Shown here: piece after piece, positions 54,000 to 61,910 of the stretch | Layout of the letters: every line of letters starts with the position of its first letter | Numbering within the stretch: the first letter of the stretch is position 1 | Assembly: GCF_004217615.1 (NCBI RefSeq) | Contig: NZ_SHLD01000001.1 | Location: forward strand, 868,001 to 932,000 | Reading direction: 5' to 3' | DNA from: Micromonospora kangleipakensis | GTDB taxonomy: Bacteria > Actinomycetota > Actinomycetes > Mycobacteriales > Micromonosporaceae | DNA: 64,000 bases | Position numbers and translations under genes: made by a program | Notes under the pieces: model-generated | Told to the model about the DNA's origin: nothing | What the model saw: only the letters and a program-made list of their open reading frames with translations | Databases searched by the model: none

Positions 54000-55832
54000 G
54001 TGGACTCGTACCCTGCGGTGGAGGCCCACGGCTTGATCGGTGATCTGCAGACCGCGGCGCTGGTGGCGATGGACGGGACGCTGGACTGGTTCTGCGCCCC
54101 ACGCTTCGATTCGCCGAGCGTGTTCGGTGGGCTGCTCGATCGACACAGCGGCGGCTACTTCAAGGTCTCGCCCGATGGCGTCGACTACACGAGTAAGCAG
54201 TTGTACCTGCCCGGCACGCCGATCCTGATCACCCGCTTCCTCAGCGCGGACGGCGTAGGTGAGCTGGTGGATTTCATGCCCGTCGCGGGGGATCAGCCTA
54301 CCGACCGCCACCGCCTGGTGCGGATGCTGCGGATGGTCCGAGGCACGATGCGGTTCCGGATCGACTGCCAACCCCGCTTCAACTACGGGCGGGATCCGCA
54401 CGAGATCGAGACCTACCCCGAGGGGCACGTTTTCCGCAGCCCTGCGCTCTCCCTTGCCGCGAGCCTCGTTCAATACCCCGAAACCCGGCCGCTCGAGCAC
54501 GGAGTCCTGAGTAAGGAGGGCGGCATGTGGACCATCACCACGCTGCGCGAGGGCGAGGCCGGGGCTGTGGTCCTGGAAACAGGAGTGTCGCCTGACCGGC
54601 CACGCACTTACACCCCCTGCGCGGTGCAGGAGCTGCTGGAGCAGACCCGTGACTTCTGGCGGCGTTGGCTGGCCCGCTCCCGCTACACCGGCCGGTGGCG
54701 GGAAATGGTCCATCGGTCCGCGATCACGCTCAAACTCATGACGTACGCGCCGACCGGCGCGCTGGTCGCCGCCCCCACCGCCGGGCTGCCGGAGCAGATC
54801 GGCGGGGAACGCAACTGGGACTACCGCTACACCTGGATCCGCGACTCGTCAATCTCCATACACGCCCTGCTCGCCCTGGGCTTCACCGACGAAGCGCGGC
54901 AGTACATGCACTGGCTGGACGACCGGGTCCGGGAGGCCAGGGAACGGGCGGTGCCGCTCCAGATCATGTACCGCGTCGACGGCTCACCCGATCTCAGCGA
55001 GGAGGTGCTCGACCACTTCGAGGGGTACCGCGGATCAGCACCCGTGCGCATTGGCAACGGCGCCGCGAACCAGCTGCAACTCGACATCTACGGCGAGGTA
55101 CTCAACTCCCTCCACGTCGCCGACTGTCACGGTCTGCAGGTCCCTCACGAGGGGTGGGTGAACACGGTAGGGCAGATGGACTGGCTGTGCGACAACTGGG
55201 ACCAGCCCGAGGACGGGATCTGGGAAACGCGCGGTGGCCGGCAGGACTTCACCTACGGGCGCCTGATGTCCTGGGCAGCCCTGGACCGCGCGGTCCGCCT
55301 CGCTGATCGACGCGGACGACCAGCCGACACGAGCCGGTGGGTGGGTACCCGGAACCAGATCTACGACCAGATCATGTCGCGTGGCTTCCACCCCGGACGC
55401 CGTGCCTTCGTGCAGCACTACGCGACCGACGTCCTGGACGCGTCGCTGCTTGTGATGCCCTGGCTCGGATTCGTGTCGCCCGACGACCCGATGTGGCAGT
55501 CGACGCTGCGGGCCATGGACACAGAACTGGTCGCCGACAGCCTGGTCTACCGGTACGACCCGGCCGCGTCACCTGACGGCCTGCCCGGCCAGGAGAGCAC
55601 CTTCACCATGTGCAGCTTCTGGTACGTCCGGGCCCTCGCGCAGTCCGGACGGCTCGAAGACGCCAGGCTGACCTTCGAGAAGATGCTCACCTACAGCAGC
55701 CCCCTCGGCCTCTACTCAGAGGAAATCGCCCCCACCGGCGAGCAGACCGGCAACTTCCCGCAGGCGTTCAGCCACCTCTCCCTGATTGGCGCGGCCGTGG
55801 AACTCGACCGCCTACTCGACGCCCGCCCCTGA
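54000..55832 (+). CDS. glycoside hydrolase family 15 protein (glucoamylase/trehalase-like)
   Basis: 610 residues if the GTG at 54000 is used (MDSYPAVEAHGLIGDLQTAALVAMDGTLDWFC matches the family start); GTG at 53982 is the alternative. A beta-rich N-terminal domain (RFDSPSVFGGLLD, DFMPVAG) precedes the (alpha/alpha)6 catalytic domain from about 260: RNWDYRYTWIRDSS, catalytic-type Glu in DGIWETRGGRQDFTYGRLMSWAALDRA, and the second acid region GLYSEEIAPTGEQTGNFPQAFSHLSLIGAA. Actinobacterial members include trehalases. Cytoplasmic, no signal peptide. It ends 153 bp before the right attachment site, so it is element cargo, an unusual metabolic passenger. Confidence 0.9.
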   Translation: MDSYPAVEAHGLIGDLQTAALVAMDGTLDWFCAPRFDSPSVFGGLLDRHSGGYFKVSPDGVDYTSKQLYLPGTPILITRFLSADGVGELVDFMPVAGDQPTDRHRLVRMLRMVRGTMRFRIDCQPRFNYGRDPHEIETYPEGHVFRSPALSLAASLVQYPETRPLEHGVLSKEGGMWTITTLREGEAGAVVLETGVSPDRPRTYTPCAVQELLEQTRDFWRRWLARSRYTGRWREMVHRSAITLKLMTYAPTGALVAAPTAGLPEQIGGERNWDYRYTWIRDSSISIHALLALGFTDEARQYMHWLDDRVREARERAVPLQIMYRVDGSPDLSEEVLDHFEGYRGSAPVRIGNGAANQLQLDIYGEVLNSLHVADCHGLQVPHEGWVNTVGQMDWLCDNWDQPEDGIWETRGGRQDFTYGRLMSWAALDRAVRLADRRGRPADTSRWVGTRNQIYDQIMSRGFHPGRRAFVQHYATDVLDASLLVMPWLGFVSPDDPMWQSTLRAMDTELVADSLVYRYDPAASPDGLPGQESTFTMCSFWYVRALAQSGRLEDARLTFEKMLTYSSPLGLYSEEIAPTGEQTGNFPQAFSHLSLIGAAVELDRLLDARP

Positions 55833-55985
55833 GCCCGACTCTAGGCTTGCTGACAAGCTCGTGCCCGACCCGTGCCCGATGCAGGGGTCAACAGGGGTAC
55901 GACTCGACACGGCACAGGGCCGTCAATTGACGGTGCGTAGCCGCTGGCCGGGTCAGGTAGTCACCGGGGGTGTAGATCAACCCGA

Positions 55986-56029
55986 TTCCCAAGCTGACAG
56001 TGCGGGTTCGATTCCCGTCACCCGCTCCA
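55986..56029. mobile_element. attR of the tRNA-Gly element (44-bp repeat)
   Basis: An exact copy of 46784-46827, the tRNA-Gly 3' end from TTCCC to CCA. The 5' half of the tRNA is absent, so no functional tRNA is made here. It also serves as the left end of the next, remnant element, because it is followed by a second terminator and integrase in the same order as at the left end. Confidence 0.92.
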
Positions 56030-56033
56030 TCGA

Positions 56034-56073
56034 GAAGGCCCTGGCCAGGACGCAAGTCCCAGCCAGGGCCTTC
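56034..56073. terminator. terminator following attR, near-copy of the left-end terminator
   Basis: GAAGGCCCTGGC (56034-56045) and GCCAGGGCCTTC (56062-56073) form a perfect 12-bp stem. It differs from the 46833-46870 hairpin by a few bases only, and both are preceded by the att core. Confidence 0.88.
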
Positions 56074-56123
56074 GACGTTTCCCAGGCTGCGGCTGTTGCC
56101 CGTGCCATTGGCGTGCCATTAGC

Positions 56124-56405
56124 GTGCGGTCGGAGGTGAGCGACCTGGCAGCGAAACTGACCCGAGACGAGGCGATTGCCCTCGTGGAGCGGATCATGAG
56201 CGGCGACTACGCGGACGACGCTGAGGCGGACGGGTGGCTGGACCAACTTGAGCGAGACCTCGTCTGCCCGGACGGCAGTGTCTCCGGCCTGATCTTCTGG
56301 ACTGACCCCGAGTTGACGGCTGCTGAGGTGGTTGACCGAGCCTTGGCCTATCAGCCGATCCAGATGCGGTCCACGCCATGGACGCAGCCGCCGCCGAGCA
56401 CATAG
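56124..56405 (+). CDS. colicin/pyocin immunity-like protein (orphan)
   Basis: 93 residues, GTG at 56124 (GTG at 56136 also possible). LTRDEAIALVERIMSGDYADDAEADGWLDQLERDLVCPDGSVSGLIFWTDPELTAAEVVDRALAYQPIQ fits the small acidic four-helix fold of E-type colicin/pyocin immunity proteins, with the conserved D-x-IFW-type strand/turn and the trailing AxEVV-helix. Such proteins bind and block a cognate nuclease bacteriocin. No toxin gene is adjacent, and the gene lies between an att site and the integrase remnant. It could be a solitary immunity gene picked up by the element. Confidence 0.65.
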   Translation: MRSEVSDLAAKLTRDEAIALVERIMSGDYADDAEADGWLDQLERDLVCPDGSVSGLIFWTDPELTAAEVVDRALAYQPIQMRSTPWTQPPPST

Positions 56406-56407
56406 CC

Positions 56408-57602
56408 TCACCCTTCCCCACGCTCCTTCTCCCTTTGCCGGCCCTGTCCTTGGGCCTGCCATTGCCGGCTGACTTTCTTCGCCTTCTTCCGGTCCGCGCG
56501 TACCGCCTCGTGCAGCGCCTGGGCGATGGCCCGATCCGCCTCAGCGGTGGCGTGCTGGTAGATCAGCGCGGCCTGGGATGAGTCGTGCCCCATCCGGGCC
56601 ATCAGGTCGCGGGTGCTCGCTCCGGTCCGCACGGCGAGGGTGTTCCCGGTGTGCCGCAGGTCGTGGAAGTGCAAATGCGGTTGCCCGATCCGCGCGACGG
56701 CCGCCTTCCAGTCGATCAGCTTGTTGAGGTTGCCGCGCCAGATCGGCCGCCCGCTCTCGGTGGTGAACACGAACGCGTCCGGCCTGTCGTCGACCTCTGC
56801 CGGCAGGTGCTCGCAGACGACCTCGACCACGGCCGGCGGCAGGCTGACCCTGCGCTGGCTGGCCCGGGACTTCGGTGGACTGAGGACCAGGCCGACGCCG
56901 CGCTGTTCGGTGTACGCCTGCCGGACCCGGATTGTGCCGGCTGCGGTGTCGAAATCCTGTCGTTGGAGGGCGGCGACCTCACCCCAACGCAGGCAGCCGA
57001 ACGTGGTGACCAGGACCAGGGCGCGGTACCGGGACGGCACGATGCCGGCCAGCTTGAAGACCTGGGCGAGGGTCAGCACCGGACGCTCGGCCGGCTTCTC
57101 CTGGTCGGCGCCCGGTATCTCGCACGGGTTCCGAGTCAGGATCTCGTCTTCCTTGACCGCCGTCATCAGTACCGCACGCAGTAGCCGGTACGCCTTGGCG
57201 GCCATGGTCTCCGCGACGCCGTTGCCGAGCAGTTTTGCCCGCCAGTCGCGGACCATTGGCGTGTCCAGCCGGCCCAGCTCCACCCCGCCGAGGTACGGCA
57301 CGATGTGTATGTCCAGGAGCCAGCCGTACAGGTGAACCGTCCGGGGCCGCAGGTTCGGCCGCTGATCGATCCACAACCGCGCATAGTCCCCAAGCGTCAC
57401 CTTGGCTCGGTCAGGATCGACCCACTCCCGCCGCGCCATCTGCGCCTCTACCAGCGTGAGGTATCGATCCGCGTCGGACTTGCGCCCGAACGTCTCCGGG
57501 GCGTTGCGCATGCGGCCGTCCGGCCCTGGGTAGCGCGCTTGGTAACGCCCGGACGGCAGCTTGCGGACGTTGCCGAACCGGGTGCCCTTCCTTGTTCGCC
57601 AT
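56408..57602 (-). pseudogene. second tyrosine integrase, frameshifted near the start
   Basis: The catalytic part is intact: LRWGEVAALQRQDF, LHFHDLRHTGNTLAVRTGAS and Tyr in QAALIYQHATAEAD. The expected start (ATG at 57602, MANKEG) runs into the wrong frame. One extra base near 57587-57592 separates it from TRFGNVRKLPSGRYQARYPGPDG, which continues into the main frame. A short ORF could start at the ATG at 57511, but this would delete the Arm-binding domain. The integrase resembles that of the neighbouring element in the same order (att, terminator, integrase). Inactive unless the frameshift is a sequencing error. Confidence 0.85.
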
Positions 57603-57932
57603 TACGCCACCTGCCGCAGCTCGCGCCACACACCCGACCTCCGGCCGGCATCGGCCGGGCCGGCCGGCCACGCTTGGGACGACTAAAGCCCTTGAAGACC
57701 TCGGGGCTCTGCCCCGGACCCCGGCCCTCCTCAGAGATCGGCCGGGGCGGTCACCTCATCGGGCACCACGAGGGCTACCAGCCTCCCCGGACGGGGCCAA
57801 GGTCGTACGTCCGGTGGGGCGCTCCACCTTGTCCCCGTCCGGGGAGGCTGGACGGTCTACGACTGCCCGATGAGGAGATCCGCTAAGCGGCGGACAACGC
57901 TGGACGACTGTCTGCGCACCATGATGGTTCGC
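57603..57932. other. 330-bp non-coding stretch dominated by a nested palindrome
   Basis: The region between the integrase remnant and the P-loop gene has no supported gene. Its right half is the 122-nt nested palindrome at 57754-57875, listed separately. Confidence 0.6.
57754..57875. repeat. 122-nt nested imperfect palindrome
   Basis: Outer arms: CCTCATCGGGCA (57754-57765) and TGCCCGATGAGG (57864-57875), a perfect 12-bp match. Inner arms: 57778-57800 (starting CCAGCCTCCCCGG) and 57829-57851, 23 bp with one mismatch. The central loop (57801-57828) has a further GGTGG/CCACC hairpin. The structure could be a replication or transfer origin (rolling-circle dso, oriT or sso), a large RNA hairpin, or a regulatory palindrome. 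Its element context favours an origin, but no initiator gene is adjacent. Confidence 0.75.
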
Positions 57933-58625
57933 TCAGCTCAAACGGAGCGATTCCACCGACTGGCCAGGACGCCAGTTACCTGCGGGCTCTGGTCGATGGT
58001 TCGTTGCTGGCTCGATCGGTAACGAGCCGCCTCCCGTTCTTGACGGCCCAAGCAGGGCGACGACTGCTGCCACGATCGTCTCGATGGCCGGAGCTTCATC
58101 GTCTGAGGTGTCGATCTCAACGACGGCGTCGACGCCCTCCGGCGGTTCGAAGATCGACCGTTTCATTTTACCCCGCTGGAACAGGGATAGGAGCTGCTGG
58201 TCGATGGCCCCGCCTTCGGCCGCCCGAGCGCCAAGTCGCCGGCCGATGACCGCCTCCTGGGCGACGACGTGAACAGCCAGCACTCGGGTGTCACACGCAA
58301 GCAGCACGCCTAGCAGCTCGCGGGACAACACCGAGGACTCCACGACGAAGCTCACCCCTGAGGCCGCGAGCAGCCGGATTGCGTCGACCATCACGGCCTC
58401 AGCCCGGCGGCTGACGGGACCACCGGCAACGTGGAAGTCCCGGTCGAGCCGGACCCGCCCGTCCTCGGCGACGGAGGCGGAGGACAGCCCAAGACCTGTC
58501 TTGATCTCATCGCGCGTCAGGAACGGGATACCGAAGCGGCCAGCCGTTGCAGAGGCAATGGTGGTCTTCCCGGCCCCCGGACACCCGCATACAGCAATCA
58601 CCACCGGCCGTTCCCTCACCAACAT
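57933..58625 (-). CDS. P-loop kinase-like (zeta-toxin/AAA-type) ATPase
   Basis: 230 residues from the ATG at 58625 (AGGAT upstream); the open frame extends further but has no better start. Walker A is VVIAVCGCPGAGKTTIASATAGRFG near residue 7. A small-kinase pattern follows: FLTRDEIKTGL, VVESSVLSRELLGVLLACD and VHVVAQEAVIGRRLGARAAEGGA. This fits P-loop kinases of the zeta-toxin, shikimate-kinase or chloramphenicol-phosphotransferase group. No antitoxin gene is visible. Substrate unknown; small-molecule or UDP-sugar phosphorylation is possible. Confidence 0.65.
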   Translation of the reverse strand: MLVRERPVVIAVCGCPGAGKTTIASATAGRFGIPFLTRDEIKTGLGLSSASVAEDGRVRLDRDFHVAGGPVSRRAEAVMVDAIRLLAASGVSFVVESSVLSRELLGVLLACDTRVLAVHVVAQEAVIGRRLGARAAEGGAIDQQLLSLFQRGKMKRSIFEPPEGVDAVVEIDTSDDEAPAIETIVAAVVALLGPSRTGGGSLPIEPATNHRPEPAGNWRPGQSVESLRLS

Positions 58626-58727
58626 CCGCCGATCCTGGCAGACCCGCAGACGCGCTGTCGACGTGCCGAGCGTGAGCACCAGGGCGTGACGGGCCATCCA
58701 TGGGCCAGTAGCGGCGGCCGGCAGCGG

Positions 58728-59068
58728 TCATGAGCGGGCACCAGGGGCAAGTAGCGGTTCCCGTGTGCTCGCCCCGGTGCGCGCCGCGATCGTGTTACCG
58801 GTGTGCCGCAGATCGTGGAAGTGCAGACCCGGCACGCCGAGCTTGCCGATCGCCCCCGACCAGCCGATGACCTTGTTGAGGTTGCCGCGCCAGATTGGCC
58901 GCCCGTTCGGACTGCCGAAGACGAGCGCCGCGGGGTTGTCGTCGACGAAGGCCGCCAGGTGATCCCGCAGCACCGGCAGGATCGCCGCCGGCACCGACAC
59001 GCACGCAGGCCAGCACGCGACTTCGGCGGACCGAGGATCAACCCGCCGTCCAGTCTCAGGGTGTCCAC
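58728..59068 (-). pseudogene. third tyrosine integrase fragment
   Basis: The segment SVPAAILPVLRDHLAAFVDDNPAALVFGSPNGRPIWRGNLNKVIGW, followed by VPGLHFHDLRHTGNTIAARTGAS, is closely related to the integrase at 56408 and ends before the catalytic Tyr. The upstream end (LRLDGGLILGPPKSR) is in another frame. It is a remnant of an earlier insertion and overlaps no functional gene. Confidence 0.8.
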
Positions 59069-59204
59069 ATCTCAGGGGGAAGCCCAGAGGTCGTCAACGC
59101 CGACGCTTGACAACCGCCATTGAGACTCCCGGCACCCCGACGAATGAGACCACAACCGGGACCGCCCGTGGCAATGGTTGCTCTCCTCCCGGTCCTGGAG
59201 CAGC

Positions 59205-60863
59205 TCAGAAGTAAAGCCTGCCGCCGCTCTGCGGCCCAGCGATTCGCATGCCATAACTCTGGGGCCAGATGCGGTCGGTGCGCAGGGACAGACCGCTCCA
59301 CGAGGTGGACTGCGGTACGAGCCCGCCGGTGGAGCCGTCGAAACGAGCCATGAGCCCCGACCCGTTTCCGGCGAGGTCGCCGGCTACCTCTTCCCCGGTC
59401 GCGGCCACGACGGCGTCCAGCCCGCCGGTGCCGTTGAGGTTGAGCAGCGCGACGGAAGCGCCGAAGTAGTCTCCGGTCTCCCGCGCGCTGGGGACGACCG
59501 GGTGGTTCTGGTCGAACTCCTGGGCACCGCTCCCGGTCAGACCGGCGGCGGAGCCCTTGAGCAGGGTGATGACGCCCGCCTGAGTTGCCGAGACGATAGT
59601 CTCGCCGGGCGCACCGACCAGCACATCCGCCTTGCCGTCGCCGGTCACGTCGCCGACCGCGAGCGTCCCACCGAACCGGTCGTCTGCCTCGGGCTCTCCC
59701 GGTACGCCCGCCGTGCGCTGGGTGATGACCCGTACGGCGCTGCTGGACAGGCCACCGGAGCGGCCCGTGAAGACCGCGATGAGACCAGCGTTGATGGCCG
59801 TGGTCTGGGCTAAGGGCGCCCCGGCGATCACCTCGCCCAGTCCGTCGCCGTTCACGTCGCCGACGGCGAGAGCCTCACCCAGGTACCACGCGACGGTGTC
59901 CGGGTGGCCCGTCGCCCCGTGCACCGCGGCGCCGGTGACCCCGGTGGCGCCGGTGGACTGGACACCACCCGCCGAGCCCCACATCAGGGTGACCATGCCG
60001 CTGCCGTTCCAGGCCTGGCCGTCGTCTTCATTTTGAGTGCCGATGACCAGGTCGGCGTACCGGTCGTTGTTGACCTTCCCGATCGCGAGGGTCCAGCCGA
60101 AGTGGTCGTTGCGCTCCGCCGTGCCGGGCACCGCGGCTTGGTCCTGGTGGAAGTACTGGGCGCCGGTGCCCGTCAAGCCACCCGATCCGCCGAAGAGGAC
60201 GGTGACCACGCCGGCCTCCACCTTGGTCCCGAACGACTCCTTGAACGCGCCGATCGCGAGGTCATCGCGGCCGTCTCCGTTGATGTCGCCAGCCGCGAGC
60301 GCCGCCCCGAACGAGTCGAAGTTCTCCGGGTCGCCGGGCACGCCCGGCGAGCGCTGGTTGAAGTGACGCACCGAGTCGACCAGCAGGCCCGTGCGGCTGC
60401 CCGGGATGACCCAGACGCTGCCGGCGTGGGCCCGGTTGCTCGGATCGACCTCGTCCGAGTCACCAATCGCCAGATCGTCGTAACCGTCGCCGTTGAAGTC
60501 CCCCGCCACCAGCGCGATGCCGAAGCAGAGACAGCCGCCGTCCGACGAGAAGGCACCCATGAAGTAGTCGACCTGCGGCGCCGACGAGTAACGGACGGCG
60601 ACCACACCGGTCGGGCTGTACGGCAGCACGTACTGGAAGGGATCGGCGGTGGCCGCCACGTCGTCGATGCCGTCGCCATCGAAGTCGGAGCGGGTGGCGC
60701 CGGTCCCCTTCACCGGGGTGCTCGTCTTCGCCACCCGGTGGTACTGCAGGACGACGCCGTCCCGGATGACGGTCCGAACGTCGTCCGCCGCCTCCGCGGG
60801 GGCACTGAATGCCAGTCCGGCCAACACAGCCAGAACCGACACGCTCGCAATTTTCCGACGCAC
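59205..60863 (-). CDS. secreted FG-GAP/integrin-alpha-like repeat protein
   Basis: 552 residues from the GTG at 60863, where the signal peptide starts (MRRKIASVSVLAVLAGLAFSAPAEA). About seven FG-GAP repeats follow, each with a DxDGDGxDD-type calcium loop, for example DFDGDGIDDVA, DFNGDGYDDLAIG, DINGDGRDDLAIG, DVNGDGLGEVIAG and DVTGDGKADVLVG, spaced about 60-65 residues. They form a beta-propeller like the integrin alpha N-terminus. A role in surface binding or adhesion is likely. It marks the return to backbone-like genes. Confidence 0.9.
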   Translation of the reverse strand: MRRKIASVSVLAVLAGLAFSAPAEAADDVRTVIRDGVVLQYHRVAKTSTPVKGTGATRSDFDGDGIDDVAATADPFQYVLPYSPTGVVAVRYSSAPQVDYFMGAFSSDGGCLCFGIALVAGDFNGDGYDDLAIGDSDEVDPSNRAHAGSVWVIPGSRTGLLVDSVRHFNQRSPGVPGDPENFDSFGAALAAGDINGDGRDDLAIGAFKESFGTKVEAGVVTVLFGGSGGLTGTGAQYFHQDQAAVPGTAERNDHFGWTLAIGKVNNDRYADLVIGTQNEDDGQAWNGSGMVTLMWGSAGGVQSTGATGVTGAAVHGATGHPDTVAWYLGEALAVGDVNGDGLGEVIAGAPLAQTTAINAGLIAVFTGRSGGLSSSAVRVITQRTAGVPGEPEADDRFGGTLAVGDVTGDGKADVLVGAPGETIVSATQAGVITLLKGSAAGLTGSGAQEFDQNHPVVPSARETGDYFGASVALLNLNGTGGLDAVVAATGEEVAGDLAGNGSGLMARFDGSTGGLVPQSTSWSGLSLRTDRIWPQSYGMRIAGPQSGGRLYF

Positions 60864-61204
60864 TGGAACCCCCGCTCGCTGTGGACGCCTCGACACTAAA
60901 GGAGGTGATCAATAGCCATAGCCAGGTGGATGGGCATATTCAACGACGACTGGGTATCGCCGCCGACCAAACGGTCGATGCGGCCGGGATGGTAATTCCA
61001 TCCTCATCTGCCCACGCACGGCCGTGAGAGGCGCATCTCCGGGCCCCCCACCAGCGGCCGGTGGAACAGCGCCCGGTGGCGCCCTCGCGCTCGAGTCGGG
61101 ACAGCGGCGCTGGGAAGGGGTGCCTGTCCTACCAGCCATCTGCGATCGTCTTCTAATCGCAAGGCCAGTGCGGGCTGTCGTACCCGGCTGACAGCATTCG
61201 GGGC
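60864..61204. other. 341-bp spacer with a perfect anti-Shine-Dalgarno match and a 33-codon ORF
   Basis: AAAGGAGGTGATC (60898-60910) is fully complementary to the 3' end of 16S rRNA. A GTG at 60926 opens a 33-residue frame to 61027 (ends SSSAHARP), but the spacing is long. No other gene can be supported. The right part leads into the Nudix promoter region. Confidence 0.4.
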
Positions 61205-61765
61205 ATGCGGGTGGAGGCGGAGATCCGGGAGCTGGTCGAGGCGCTGACGCCGGTGGACGAGTTGGCGGCGCGGCACCGGGCGGAGTGCCTGGCCTGGCTG
61301 GCCGGGACCGACGACATCTTCCGCCGGGAGAAGCCCCGCACCCCCTCGCCGCACCTGGTGGCGTATTTCCTGCTCCACGACGAGGCGGACGGCAGCGTGC
61401 TGCTGGTCGACCACCGCAAGGCCGGGTTGTGGCTGCCCAGCGGAGGTCACGTCGAGCCGGGTGAGCATCCGGCCGAGACCGTGCGCCGGGAGGTGGTGGA
61501 GGAGTTGGGTGTGCCGGCCGTCTTCGCACCGCGCTTCGGCGAGCGTCCGGCCTTCCTCACCGTGACCGACACCGTCGGCGCGCCGGAGGAGCGGCACACC
61601 GACGTCAGCCTCTGGTTCGTGTTGAGCGGCAGCCGGGATCAGAAGCTGATCCCCGACCCGGGTGAGTTCCGCGGCGTCCGCTGGTGGACGCCGCAGGAGG
61701 TCGCCGCCGACCGGTCGAGGTGCGAACCCCACCTCGGCCGGATGCTGGCCGGCCTGGCCGCCTGA
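61205..61765 (+). CDS. Nudix hydrolase
   Basis: 186 residues, ATG start. The Nudix box is intact: GHVEPGEHPAETVRREVVEELG (Gx5Ex7REUxEExGU). An N-terminal helical region (residues 1-50) precedes it. Nudix enzymes cleave nucleoside diphosphates linked to another group; the substrate here is unknown. Single gene, 20 bp after the last non-coding motif, followed by the MerR-PP2C gene. Confidence 0.9.
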   Translation: MRVEAEIRELVEALTPVDELAARHRAECLAWLAGTDDIFRREKPRTPSPHLVAYFLLHDEADGSVLLVDHRKAGLWLPSGGHVEPGEHPAETVRREVVEELGVPAVFAPRFGERPAFLTVTDTVGAPEERHTDVSLWFVLSGSRDQKLIPDPGEFRGVRWWTPQEVAADRSRCEPHLGRMLAGLAA

Positions 61766-61836
61766 TCCGACCCGCGCCGCCGACCTCAGCCGGCGGCGAC
61801 CGCCAGTCCGAGCGTGATCGGTCCCCGGTCGCGACC

Positions 61837-61858
61837 TTGACCTTGACCTTGGGGCAAG
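61837..61858 (+). promoter_or_regulatory. MerR-type operator before the MerR-PP2C gene
   Basis: TTGACC is doubled (61837-61842 and 61843-61848). CTTGACCTTGGGGCAAG (61842-61858) is a palindrome (CTTG..CC / GG..CAAG) of MerR operator size. The gene's own N-terminal HTH is MerR-like, so autoregulation is likely. Confidence 0.45.
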
Positions 61859-61910
61859 CCACAGCCTGGTCCGTGCCGGTCATCCGGACCGGTACGAGGA
61901 GGATGCCGAC

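Noticed and set aside
57933..58625. P-loop gene as half of a zeta/epsilon toxin-antitoxin pair
   Set aside because: No antitoxin-like small gene is adjacent, so only a general kinase-like call is made.
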